A DNA stretch of 64,000 nucleotides, from the NCBI GenBank assembly GCA_947034885.2, contig OX344750.2, positions 34,768,821 through 34,832,820 of the forward strand. Direction: 5' to 3'. The translations under genes were made by a program, and so were the position numbers. The stretch is from Thuidium tamariscinum. Taxonomy: Eukaryota; Streptophyta; Bryopsida; Hypnales; Thuidiaceae. Under the pieces are notes generated by a model. That model did not search any database. It saw nothing but the letters and a program-made list of their open reading frames with translations, and was not told the origin of the DNA. This document shows positions 33,060 through 45,582 of this stretch, piece by piece (position 1 is the stretch's first letter; each line of letters opens with the position of its first letter).

Positions 33060-35470
33060 AGCCTACCAGTCTACGACAGTGATATCATAATAGATTCAGA
33101 GTTTTTAGCCAAATGTTCATTTTTGGAAGATTTTTAAAAATTTATACAAAGGGCATGAAAAAATTAAGTAGAAAATGAGAAAAATTTAGCCAACTTTGGG
33201 ATCACTGGTCTATGAGTCCCTTGTGTTCTTCTTTATGTCACGGTCATAACACCTAATTGCCCAAGGCACTAGAATTTGGTGTTTGCAAAACTTTGAAGTT
33301 AAATAAAACCTAACCAAGTTTTTATTTTTAGTAGTTTTTATTTTTGAAAAGTTCTTCTAGAAGTTTAGTTTCAGTGTCAAAAACCTGATTTGGAAAATGA
33401 ATGATAGTGATTTTTCTATACAAGATTTTGTGCAAGGGTACCCCTTGCAATCTTGACTTTCCATAGTGTTGAGAACTCTTGAAAACGAGCCTCAAATATA
33501 CTAGATCTTGGAGAAAAAAATCACATTCAAAATTCATTTACAAAAATTGTAGAGTAGATTTTGAGGAGCCATAAATTGATTGGAGTTATGCATGTTAAGC
33601 CCTTTCACCTCATATTTATTTTTTGTTACCAATTTTTTAGATTTAACTTCTGAAAAGAGGATAGAAACACTTTACATCACTTTTGTGATTTTAACACCCT
33701 CATGGTCAAACATTATAATCTTTCACTTCATAAGTGATATTGTTGTGTTTTCTTTTCCTATGCAATCTCTAATATGTCTAATTTGAATTTCTACGCTTAC
33801 AATTCAAAAAAATTTGATAAAACTTGTGAAAATGTTGGCATTTCCTTCAACTTAGATCAAATTTCAAGAAGTTCAAAACAAGCCTTGGGCATTTAGGGGT
33901 TAAACAACGAGCTAGTGATTGTGGCTCATGAATTTCTATACCATGTACATCATTGGTTCAAAAAATCCAAAAATATTCATTGGAAGTCATAGCATTGTTG
34001 AAGATCTCCCCTCTCCACCTCTAATTTCGAGGATGAATAATTGCATTTTTGTCCTACATAGAAAGATTCCCTCTTGTTCATCAACCAAAAAATGGCCTCT
34101 GTGTCATTTATAGGTTAACTAGTGTTGAAGGGGTCCTTTTTGTGTCCTTGGAATGAAGGAGCCCCCTAGTATTGAAATTTTCCAAGGTATTGTTGATTTA
34201 AATATATGTGGCTAAGGCTTAACTATTTAAACTCTCCAAGCATTGTATCCACTCTTTACAAATCCAATTCACAAACATTAATTCACCAAAACATTCCAAC
34301 TAGCCAACCAATAGTTCAATTCATATTATAACTTAATTCATTATCTGGTATTAAGGATTGCATTATACCTCCACTGCAAGGGAGAAAACTGAGCTTGTTA
34401 ACAATATTATGGTTGTTCATCTTCAATGCATGTAAGGTAAGTAGATAACTTATGGTACATTCAAACCAACCTCTAATAGTAGTAGTAGAGGGCAGTGGCA
34501 GAAGTTACATTTTGTTACTATTTGTACTTGTGGTAATTGGTGAATGTCGATCCTATGTAGAGGGTCTTTTGGCGGGCACTAAGAGCACAATTGCATGACA
34601 CTACAACGATAACATATTTGTAATTGTAGAGTTTGGCGTTAGTATTAAAAAATGATTGCATTAAGTAAAAACAAAGATATGTGCCATGTAGCAACAATTT
34701 TTGTTAATGAGTTCTAGACAAGGCAATCAACAATGGATGGCGTTTTTAGATTAACAAAATGGATGCCATTACATAGAGGTCTAAGTGGCCACAAATCCAT
34801 GGATAGCTTGAATTCATGGTTTGCCAAGCCTCTATGATTCAGTGAAGATCATCACAAAAATAAATTGCAAGTATTCGATACTTTTAGGAGAAAATGCATT
34901 TAGCACATTACTATATTGTATATGTACTACAAACACAAAGACAAGTTCACGACAATGAAATCATAGAATTCATGGTCTTCCAAGCCACTCCAAAAAGAGG
35001 AGACAAACACTACAGTGATTGACAAAAGTACTTGGCTACTCAATACAAATCCATTTGACATGCAATTGTAGAGATAGGTTAAAAAATCTACAATATTGTT
35101 TAATGCACTAGTAATTGGCTTCTTGTGGGTAATACAAGTGGTACATTTTAGTGGGAGTGGTTCAATGAATCTCAAAGGTGGCCAACTACATATGTTAATT
35201 ATCGTGACTTCTTCTTTCACTTATGTTTTCTATGTTCATAGAGATTTTTGAAAGCTTCCAAAAGTCTTATTACTTCAAGGATTTTTGTGTCCTATTTGAC
35301 AATGAATTGACAAAATTCTATCAACTTTTTGTCACTTTTGAATTTTTTTTGTCAATTTGAAATTTCTTTTAAGTTTTAACTTTCAAATATATATTGAACA
35401 TAAAAGATAAAGAAAACATAGAATTCATCCCCTATCTTCCTTTGCTCCATGAGTCATTTATTTTTTGTGA
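33060..35470. other. AT-rich DNA with no gene seen
   Basis: Only isolated signals, such as an A-type right terminus TTTAGGGGTTAA at 33893-33904 without a partner. The short open frames have no protein-like features. Confidence 0.4.
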
Positions 35471-35479
35471 TTAAAAAAA

Positions 35480-35640
35480 GAGAATCATTCTATATACATA
35501 TGGGGTGGTAGGAGGTAGAACAATCCACGTGGAATATGTAATTTTGAAGTAGGAGCTCAATTGCTCATAATTAAGTTTAAAATAAAAATTGTGTCAATAC
35601 TAGAATTTTAGGCCTCATTTAGGTATAGAAAATTTCTTTG
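35480..35640 (+). repeat. Diverged copy of the 51.4-kb palindrome arm
   Basis: CTATATACATATGGGGTGGT, GGTAGGAGGT, ATATGTAATTTTGAAGT and GGCCTCATTTAGGTATAGAA follow the same order as the arm starting at 51415. Only one orientation is present. Confidence 0.45.
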
Positions 35641-35689
35641 AGGTCTTCTGTAACTTTAGTATAAGTCTTTGCAAGCCAATTTTGAGCTT

Positions 35690-35947
35690 AAAATTTTCCT
35701 TTTTGAGCCAAAAATAGGACTAAAAACATTCCAAATGGCCAAGGAAGACATCCAATTGGGGGCAATTTAAAAATAACAAAATAATTTTTAAAATTTTCAA
35801 AAAATTACATTACATTTAGAACTTTTATGTGTATCTTCATTTCAAGTTTCATATAAAATAGACAAACAACACAAAAGTTATGAGCAAAAAATCACATGTC
35901 TAAAGCTAAAGGGACAAAAAATAGGACAAGTGTTTCTTGCAATCACC
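35690..35947 (-). mobile_element. Truncated family C element
   Basis: Ends AAGTGTTTCTTGCAATCACC. The preceding 250 bp match 23270-23508 (CATCCAATTGGGGGCAA; AATTTTCAAAAAATTACA; AAAGTTATGAGCAAAAAA). The other terminus is absent. Confidence 0.7.
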
Positions 35948-36280
35948 TTATCAAGATATTTTACTTAATCAATATAAGTTTTTGGCCATGCTAGCTTGTT
36001 ACACACTTCATTTAATTTCTTCTTACCATGTAACTTTCTTTTCATGAATTCTTGACCACAGATTCAAAACAACAAGTGTGGTATTCATGACTAATCTTAC
36101 CTGCTAATTCTCACTAATCTAAAAAGATATTGTCTGATTTTCCTATTCAAAAACAATGGCCAAGTATCATTGTGATTTAGTGTATAAGCAAAGACATTGT
36201 GATTTGTCGATGTTGAAAAGAAAACAATGCATACATACACCATAGTTCACTCAAATTATTGGGTTTCTTACATTTCCCAT

Positions 36281-36838
36281 TTAACCCTTTGGGGCCTAAG
36301 GAGCCCCAAGCAACCTCTTGAATTCTTCTAGAATCACTTTTTCATATTAAAATTTTATAGTTTAATTTAAATTATTATTTTTCTACAAATAAGAATTCAT
36401 ATCTTCTATCTAATGTGATTTTTAATTTATTTTTGGAAAAAAAATGAAATTTATATGATTTTTTAAAGTTTATGCCTTTGAAAAATCATAGTAATTACAA
36501 AAAAGCTCAATTTTCCATGAATTTTTTAATGAAAATAGAGTTAATTATATTGAACACTATGGTGAAGTTGACATGTTCTCTTTAGTTATACACAAATAAA
36601 TTCAATAGAGAAACATATTCCACAGTGCATTTTGAACTCTAAAATTCCCAACTTCAAATTGCAATAGACAAATCATCATTGCTCCAAATTTGATGGCCAA
36701 TGGCTCATTGGAAGCGAAATACCCGTGCCCTCACATCTTGTTTGTACCCCAAGAGGAACTAAGGCCAAGAGAGTGTTCCAATTCCCAAAATTCAATTTAA
36801 AAGAACCAAAATTGGTTTGCTAGGCCCTAAAGGGTTAA
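36281..36838. mobile_element. TTAA-bounded TIR element, GGGGCC subfamily
   Basis: TTAACCCTTTGGGGCCTA faces TAGGCCCTAAAGGGTTAA (17 of 18 identical), with TTAA at both edges. 558 bp, interior unlike family A. Confidence 0.75.
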
Positions 36839-38300
36839 CAACACTTAGAAATTCCTCCCTAGTGTATAATCATATATATAACCTAGTGTTAACTTCCATC
36901 ACTATTAGGATCTACCAAAAAATGTTGTACGCCCGGGGAGATCACTATCAATTTTTAGAAAACTACGTGAGTTAAAAGATAGGGTCCATTTAATTCAAAG
37001 GAGATAAATTTTATATAATATGTAGGGTTACTATAGGAACCTTGAAATGCGACATATCCTATTACATATAAATTAGGCTATGTAAAAACATCATTTAGTA
37101 GGAATTTTTATTAATGCATTAGCCTTTACAAATAGAATTCATACGTACAATTTTTTTTGTAGTACAATGAATATAGATATGAACAATTTTTTTTAAATGA
37201 ATGATAAAACCTACACAATCTTATAAATCTAGAATTTTTTTTTTAAAGATTTGTTGTAAGCTATCAAAGAATTCTAGGAATGATGTAAATAACAATCTTT
37301 CTATAAGTGTGCCAACACTGTGCCAACATGTAAGAATTTGACAACATATTATTTGTCATCTGAAATTGTACTACAATACTAGTAGTGCATATAATAATAA
37401 TAAAAATTAGATTTACATGTAAGATATTAGTTTTATGGTGTCAATTGTATATGGGTAATTATGAAAAAATTAGGCATGTAAGTTTTGTACATAAGATAGC
37501 TGAACCATAAAAACCACATGGCTGAAATTATTAAAAAATCATAGGATATTCAATATATGCCTTTAGTATCTTTATATGTAAAAATACAATCATTTTAAAT
37601 ACTATATTGAAGGTAAATAGCCCTACATCAAATACCCACTTAACTAAGATGTGTACTTTAAATTACATGGAGTGATCTCCCGGGGGTTGTTTGTGAACAA
37701 TGAGGTCATTCAGAACAACCTCAATACCTCTATTAGGTACACAACTATTGGCCCCTACTTTACACACCGTACACTAACATTGTTGTTGGTAGTTGACACA
37801 CTTAATGCTACAATATCCATGGTTCAAAAAAACTAGCGTGAATGTACCATTAGCCTACAATAATCCAAATAGAAGCCAACCCATTAAAGGCCAAACTATT
37901 CTAGTTGTGCACATTTCAAAACTAAAATGTACACCACTAATATAATTATGCTTGTAAAGGATTGGCTCCCATTTGGACTATTATAGGCCAGTTTACTTTA
38001 AACTTAGCTTAATTTGTATACTCTATAGGAAAAAGAGACATTGGTTAAGATTGAGTTAGTAAAAAATTCTGCAGTATTTGACCTGAACATTATAGTAAAA
38101 AGTATTTTCAAGGATAGTAACAAAGAGTGTTTCTCTTTCTAAAATTTGTAAATCCATCTAATAGATCTCAAGACGACCTCTCCTTTGTATAGTATTGGAA
38201 GAAATCAATCTTAATGCTCATTGACAAAATTGAAGGGCTAGTCCTTGATGAGGATCTACTTGTTAATGAGGAAGAAGCTAAGCTTGAAAGAAACTAGGCC
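36839..38300. other. AT-rich DNA with no gene seen
   Basis: Stops in all frames apart from short open stretches. No repeat ends recognised. Confidence 0.4.
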
Positions 38301-38303
38301 CAC

Positions 38304-39141
38304 CACTAGTAGAAAATCCAGTATCCAAAGTCATAGAAAAGTATTAATTTTGGTTGTTCAGTTTTTTGTTGATTTGGACGCGTTGATCTGGGTAGTTATC
38401 AACAAAAGTTTGTTCAAAATTAACAAAAATTTGTTAAATTTTTTATCAAAAAGTTGTTGATTGCCAACAAAAACATGCTAATTTATTAACAAAAATTTAT
38501 AAAATTTGTTAATGATTTTCCAAGAAATTAAAAAAAATGAGAATATCATTAAGAGTGCCACGCAGGCAGACCCCACCACACGGCGGCCGCCACATCAACA
38601 TTCCAAAGCCACACGGGCACACCCTGCTACCTAGGTAAAACCGCCTCAATCAAGGTTTGAAGCTTAAACCTCATGGTTGAGGTCCAAGGTCCTCAATCAA
38701 CACACCATCTATTGTGTTCCTTGACTATAGGTGAAGTTTTATTTTATCAATTTTCCTCTTGTTTTTCCTTAACTATGTTAAAATCAGCAAACTTTGATGG
38801 CTATTTAGATATAGAAAAATCAATTTTTTTTTAAAACTTCCCACTAAGAAAAGTTGGAATATTGAACTAAATTTCATCTCCAAAAATCCATTTGATATTT
38901 AAAGTTTTCAATCAAAATTTATGGTCAAAAATCAAAGAAGGCTTTTTAAAGTGTCAAATACATTGTTCATTCCAACCTTTCTCTAATTTTGCCCATAACT
39001 TTTGATTGAAAATTGTAAGTCTCAAACGGATTTTTGGAGTTGAAATTTATTTGAATATTTCAACTTTTCTTACTCTAAAGTTTTTTCAAAAAATTTACTT
39101 TTCTATGTCTAAATGGCCACCAAAGTTTGCTAATTTTAGAT
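38304..39141 (+). mobile_element. CACTA-like left terminus with foldback
   Basis: CACTAGTAGAAAATCC at 38304 matches the classic CACTA (En/Spm) terminus. It is followed by clustered AACAAAAATTTGTT-type repeats (38395-38515), a CpG-rich word block at 38567-38600 and a palindrome: 38785-38965 and 38985-39141 are inverted copies (AGCAAACTTTGATGGCTATT against AATGGCCACCAAAGTTTGCT). A possible right end TTTTCTAGTAGT lies at about 39982 but is imperfect, and no 3-bp target duplication was found. Confidence 0.45.
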
Positions 39142-40279
39142 AACACTAAATTTTTAATGATTGAGTTAGAAAAAATTAATTTGAAACTCTTCTATACCAG
39201 AATACATTTGAACATTACATATGGTAAAAATACTAGATTATAAAATTTTGTATTCTAATTTAAATAAATTTTATTTCATATTTTTCTTTAAAAAATTGAA
39301 ATTTTTTCATTTATCTATGACATTTTTAGAAAAGAACATTTTAAATTAAAATTTTTTTTCTAATGCAATAATACCAATATTGCACTTATCAATTATATAA
39401 TAAGATAAATATAATTTCAATTTAAAATTTGTTTTAGAATGCATACTTTAGGTATTTTAAGTGTATGAAAAAGTATTTTGAAAATGTTCACGCAATCCTC
39501 TTTGCTACTTGCAGTTCTTATATAAATGTAAAGATGTTTGAAATATTTACAAATTCATTTTCACATTTACTCACTAAAAATGATAATAATGATATCTTTA
39601 GAAAAAAAGTGAAATTTTTATAATGATTTATAATTTGTAGTTTTAGATTGAAAAGACATAAGATTAATATATCAACACAATTTCAAGGGAAAATGTAGTT
39701 TGAAGTTCAAGTTTTGCCTATCTCAAAATGAATCTCTTAATTTAAAAATGGTTTAGAAACTTTTTCAATAGGGAACAAAAAACATTTCAAACTCTTCTAA
39801 ATCAAAATAGAAAATTAATGACTATAATTTTTTTTTAATTGAATGAGGCTATTCAAATATTAAAATTAACAAAAAAAATTGTTAAGCATTTGTAGATTAG
39901 TATTGAATTAAATAAAATTTATAATAAATGTGGTACCTACTTTCAAATAAATTTGATAATTTATTATTAAATTGAACATCATTTTCTAGTAGTATGTGCT
40001 TATACACTTTTAATTCAAATAAAAAACTTTAGGGTTAAATTTATATATATATATAATTTGTTTTTCAATTTAGTTTTAGTGGTAAAAATTTTAATAAAAT
40101 TCAACATATTCTAAAAAATTGACAAGCATTTTGTTTGGAGATGGATGGTCATTACTAGTTTTTCAATAACTTGAAATTTAGAATCCAAAGTTTTCTCGAA
40201 TTTTTGATAAATTATTTTAAAATGTAATTCAATTGTTATTTCCTTCAAAAAAATTCCACAACATGTAGTCAAATTATAT
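39142..40279. other. Very AT-rich DNA with no gene seen
   Basis: Long A- and T-rich runs and no open frame of interest. Confidence 0.4.
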
Positions 40280-40737
40280 CCTATGGGGCGAAAGCACACT
40301 AATAGGAGCCAACTTAGGCGTAACCATTGCTTTTTTTTTTTTAAGAATCTTCATTCTAATTCTTAGATATGAATCAAAACCTTAAAAAAAATTGTAGTGC
40401 ATTGTTTTTTAGTTATAGCTATTGGACATAAGACAAAATTAAATTAAATATGTTTACTTTCTAAATGTGAAAAGGACAAAAATGTAGTTGTAACCATTGC
40501 TTATTTGGTTGAATAAGCAACCCATCATAAATGAATCGAAGACTCTCTTGAATGAACAATCAACAACTTATAGTAGAATAGTCTAATATGAATCCATCAT
40601 AAACAATTTATGGATCCAATTTGAACTATTGGAATAAATATGCAATGATTTGTGAATGGAATATTCCATTAAGGACCTCCATAAGCACCTCCCTAACATA
40701 TACGAGTGGCTCCTATTAGTGTGCTTTCACCCTATGG
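40280..40737. mobile_element. Mutator-like MITE with 11-bp target duplication
   Basis: CCTATGGGGCGAAAGCACAC and the complement of the right end, CCATAGGGTGAAAGCACACT, share a TIR of about 31 bp with the inner core GAAAGCACACTAATAGGAGC perfect. TCAAATTATAT (40269-40279) precedes it and TCAAATTTATAT (40738-40749) follows it: an 11-bp duplication with one added T, in the 9-11 bp range of Mutator-like elements. The 458-bp element has no coding capacity. Confidence 0.8.
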
Positions 40738-41171
40738 TCAAATTTATATAGAAAAGGATAAAAATATAAAGATATAAACAAATATAGATAAATAATTAGC
40801 TATAGATGTATATAATTTGATTGTAGTATATTTTGAATACATAATTTAATATTTAGAAATGGCTATGACATGATTGTCAATATTTAATCAAATTTTAAAA
40901 ATTTAGTTTTAAAAATTTGAATAATAATATTCAAGAGTTCAATTTGACTTTCAAACTATTCAAATTTTAGTGCTATACAATATAAAACTTAAACATGATC
41001 AAATTATTTGTATAAAATTTGATATAGATTTAGATGAATAGTGATCCTACTAAGTATGGTATAAATTAGTGACACCTACAAAATCAATATCATTGGAAGA
41101 GTATAATTTTCTTAAGACTTATCAAAAATAAAAATATTTCAAATCAAATCTAATTAAGCCTTAAAGGACTA

Positions 41172-41903
41172 GGGTGATTACAAGAAACACCTATACTATT
41201 TGCTGTGTTTTGCAACAATACTCATGATTTTTTTTGGATTACTATTAAATTAAAAATTTAATTTTTAATTTTTTTTAAAGTATGACATATGTATACACCT
41301 TTAAGACAAAGGTACCCATGGAAGGAATTGTATAAAAAAATTCTCTAAGTACGATAATTTGAAAAGTGCCAAACCTCAAGAAAATACATACCTTCATGTT
41401 TTAATTAGGGAAAAATAGTAAAAACAAGTAAATATAAAAAATAAAAAGTGAAAATTTTTAACAACTCTATGGAGATGATCATTCACCAAAAAACCCACCA
41501 AAATAATATTTAATATATTTCAAAATACAAGCAGAAAGAAGCTCACTTTGTAGACTTCCACACCACAAAAAATTAACTATTTTCAAAAATCCTTCATTGA
41601 AGAGTGAGAAGTCTACTAGAAGACCATTTCATCCAAATTTCATCTACAAATTATTAAAAAAAGTTACTCTTTAGTACTAAAAATCTCCAAATTGTCATTT
41701 GTGACATTCACTTACTAGTACTATTTTAATATTAAACTATTTTTGAAAATTATTAAAAAAATACGTAAGGTGTATGATAGTCATGAGTACCTTTTTTAGA
41801 AATCTTGAATCATTTGGAGTGAAAATGCAAAAGTTATGGTCAAAAAATCACCATGAAACATGTGACTAAAATAAGTGTATTCAAGTGTTTTGTGCAATCA
41901 CCC
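41172..41903 (+). mobile_element. Family C element, intact length
   Basis: GGGTGATTACAAGAAACACC faces AAGTGTTTTGTGCAATCACCC; 732 bp, the same as the copy at 18466 within one base. Non-coding. Confidence 0.8.
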
Positions 41904-41910
41904 ACCAACA

Positions 41911-42804
41911 CATTTAGAGTCCCAAAATTGCTTCAAAATACTCACTCCAAAATCAAGGTCAAAATCTTCATCAATTTTTAAAAAAAAAAAATTTTTAACG
42001 GTAGGATCCTTTGGTTAACTTACTCAAGTACATTGTCTCAAAATTTTAGAATGAATTTCTTCACCAAAAACAAAGTTCAATGTGCCTAAACTTCAAAATG
42101 TAGGCTTTTTTTAGCTCTTTTAAAAGATGAAGTATTGTCTTTCAACATTTTTAGAGAAAAACATGTATGTATTATAACTTGTGCATTTTAGTCAATGTGT
42201 TGGAAGATGGGTTGAAAACATACCTAAAAACATTCACTCAAAAACAAATTTGTATTCAATTTTAAGGAAATTGTTATGTGAAAGGTGTTATTGAATGATA
42301 GATAAAACTGATATGCTAATAACTTTTGGAAAAATTTGAGAATTATTAATTCCAATGGTAAAAGTATTCTAATAAACAATTAGTATCCTTGTATTTTTTT
42401 CAATTTGAAAATTTTCAAAATTGAGAGCAAAAAATGACTTTATATGTTTTTTCTACCTTTATTGCCTACAAACTAAACCTCTTCATTTTTTTTAACTAAT
42501 TATTTTGAATTGAATGGTTCAATTTTTTGTAAGTAGGTATCAATATATGAAATTTCAAAAGAATAATTTTTAGATTTTTAGAAAATACTTTTTAGTGCCT
42601 GGTTTGATATTTAAGTTGAAAAAAACATTACAATTTTTGTAATATTTGTTGAAATGACATAAAACAAAGTTTCACATGATGTAGATTATAATGAGTGTCA
42701 TCCATCCTACAAATTTCATGCAAAAATTGGAAATTATAATTCAATAAAGCCTACCTAAGTTTTCAAAAAGCCCAAAGTGAGTTTCTTGATCCTTTAGGGG
42801 TTAA
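41911..42804 (-). mobile_element. Degenerate family A element
   Basis: The right end CCTTTAGGGGTTAA is clear; the left end (ACATTTAGAGTCCCAAAA) is eroded. The interior contains ACGGTAGGATCCTTTGGTTAA and ATCAATTTTT words in A order. Its left end abuts the C element at 41903. Confidence 0.55.
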
Positions 42805-44849
42805 AATTAAAAATAATGTGCCTTTGATATATAAATATAGAGTATTACATTCACTAATTAGATTAGCTAAATAATAGTGTACAATGCTAGATGGTGAAGT
42901 CACACCTTTAGTCACTCTTCTAGTCAAGTGCCTAGATTTAATAGAGAGGGTCCTTTTTAAAATAATCTAGATATATGACTACAAGTCCATGCTACTAGGG
43001 ATAAATTAACTTAAGGCAACTACACCTATTTGAACTTCCATTTTGTCACTTGGAACTCATTGTTTTGTTTTTGTTTTCAAGTTTTTGCAAAATTAAGTGT
43101 AGAAAATTATATCAAATTCTTTTTTAAAGTGAAATTCTAAAATAGATTTGTTACATGACAATGTCATATTTGGTCATATTTACCAACCTTTAATTGAGTT
43201 ACTCAAAATGGCTCAACCTACCATGCATGTGACAAAAAAATGGCTAAATTAGTGTGAGAGAATTTGGTAAAAATCCTAAATTCCAGTTCCATGAATAAGT
43301 TTTAAGATCCTAATCAAATCCTCAAATCCTGTAGAAACCTCAATTGTTAGTTTGTGGATGGAAGAAAAACACAATGAATCAATGGAGGGTATCCATAGTT
43401 GAAAGATGATGTTTAAGGTTGAAATCACACTAGAAATTCAAAAAACAGAGTCACTTTGTCAAGATTCTTTTCGGCGCAAAAGATTCCTTGAAATACAATA
43501 ATCAAAGAATGTAGTAGGATTGATTTCATCACTGACAATCATATAATGCAAGAAGATGGACTTACATATCTTTTACAAGATTCCATGAGAAGTTCTATAG
43601 AAAATTTTAGAATTTTGTCATAGTCAAAAGATGCCTTCTTAGACAATCAATTGTTTTAACCTACAATGAAAAATTCCAAAAAATTATTTAGGCTACAATA
43701 AAATTTCACTAAAAATCAGAATATCTTATTTCATTTTAATGAAACTTTATAATACATTTTAAGACATTCTAATAGCTAAAAGTGCCTAAATTGATGAGAT
43801 TCTTGAATTGGCAAGGAAGATTCTCTAACTACTGTTGAGTTTAAAGATTATGATGGAGCTTAACCAATAGTTCAGGAGCATACAAAATCAAAATGAGGTT
43901 AAAGTGGTGTCTTTTCTTATTCCCTCAAACCTACTTCTAAGCTATTTATTTTTATTAATAAAGTCAATGTCTAAAAGTTGGCACTAGGTTTCGTTGGATT
44001 TTTTGCAATGAAAGAAGAGACTAAGACAGAAACACCCCTGAAACAGGGCTACACTCTTGTCAAAACTCAGTTTTTTGCTACTTGATATTTGACTATAATA
44101 TCAAAATAGAACATCTCCTTACATCATAGGCTTATTTAACTAATGTTTGTCCATAGTATAGAAATGGAACATGATCTCACATCACAGGTTTGTATAAAGA
44201 AGAGTATCTTAAAAATAGATACTAAAAAAGCTATATTGGATTTATGTAAGTTCTATACATAAAAGTAACAAGTGTGAAACATCCCATCCATGTCTATATA
44301 TTGAAGCAAAGTGAAAAGAGGAATCTTAAACAGAGTCCAAATGCTTGAAATAGAATCATATCATGAACTTCCAAATAGGAAAAGTCGGATTTGAAGGCTC
44401 AGCCTCACCTGTGCCCGTCCCAAAACACAACACAAACCAATGTGAAGTTAGTGAGGATGCACGAGGTGTCTTCAACTAAAGCCAATTGCTATCTATGTCA
44501 CAAATCCAACAAATCAAAAAAAGTTCAAACCGGTTACAAGGTATTTGAAAAATAAGCAAAAGAGCAATAAAATCCCACATAATCTACAAAGCTAAAGACC
44601 TTTGCCATTCCCACTTCACAAAGGAAGTCCAAGAGTTTGTCCAAAGTAAGCACACAAAATATCTCCAACGCCTCAAACCACAGTGAACCGCCACAGCCAC
44701 AAACAAAGAGGAGTAACTTGGGAGAAGGAAGCCCAATATAAGTTCCAACTATGGGAGGGAAAATACAAAGGTAGGTGTTTAATGCCATAAATGGGTCGTA
44801 ACTACCTATACCATGATTGTCATAATTTTAAGAAAAGGCGTCACCCATA

Positions 44850-44868
44850 GTGGGTGGGTGGGTGGGCT
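44850..44868. repeat. GTGG microsatellite
   Basis: About four and a half GTGG units. Confidence 0.8.
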
Positions 44869-45555
44869 CAAATATCCATTCCAGCCTGAATCATATCAAT
44901 TTTAGAAATCTCCATGATGTTTCAACCAATTAAAAAATAAATGGGACATGGAAGATATACAAGTCTTTATTTAAATCACAATGGAAGACTCCATAATGCT
45001 ATACCCAAGTAGTAAAAATTGGGGTATGAAAAATAGATCAATTTAAATTATCATACTTCATAACGGTTCAACCAATTAGTAAAAATTACTAATTGGGACG
45101 TGGAGGATAAGTAAACTTTGATCAAAACAAATTAATTTAAATTAGAAGGTTCCATGGTAGTTCAACCAATTTGGTAAAGATTGGGACATGGAAGATAACT
45201 GGTCTATGAAAAATAAATAAAAGGCCTCATGATGTTTAAAATAATTTTTGAAAAATAAGATAAACAAAGCCTATCCAAGTTGGAGAGGATATATATGTAT
45301 ATTGGAATTATTTTTTTGAAAAAGACCAATGCCACTCCAAATAATAGAAAATATATATAAGAAAATATAAGAAAATATGAAATATAGGAATAATGTGCTT
45401 GGGTGACATACATCTTGGTGGGGGTTTCATTCTTTATGACAAAAAATAAGAATTTATGGCATAAAGATAAACAAAAAATTCTATATAAGGTACCTCCAAG
45501 TGGCAATATTTAAAAAAAGGGATAGAGCCCTAAAACACATATGCTATAAATTTGC

Positions 45556-45582
45556 CGAAGAAGAAGAAGAAGAAGAAGAAGG
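45556..45582. repeat. AAG microsatellite
   Basis: Nine AAG units. Confidence 0.85.

Larger units (their letters stand above)
32270..33060. promoter_or_regulatory. GC-rich patch with E2F-like array, TGGGCC palindrome and telo-box-like word
   Basis: An isolated patch of higher G+C. It contains a TATATAAG-like word near 32320 followed by TTTAGGGTTA (telo-box-like), a four-unit 13-bp repeat with E2F-type sites (32856-32905) and GGCCCAGTGGGCC near 32965. These motifs are typical of promoters of proliferation and ribosomal protein genes. No convincing coding sequence was found on either strand, and a Stowaway element interrupts the patch. It may be a decayed or duplicated promoter. Confidence 0.3.
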
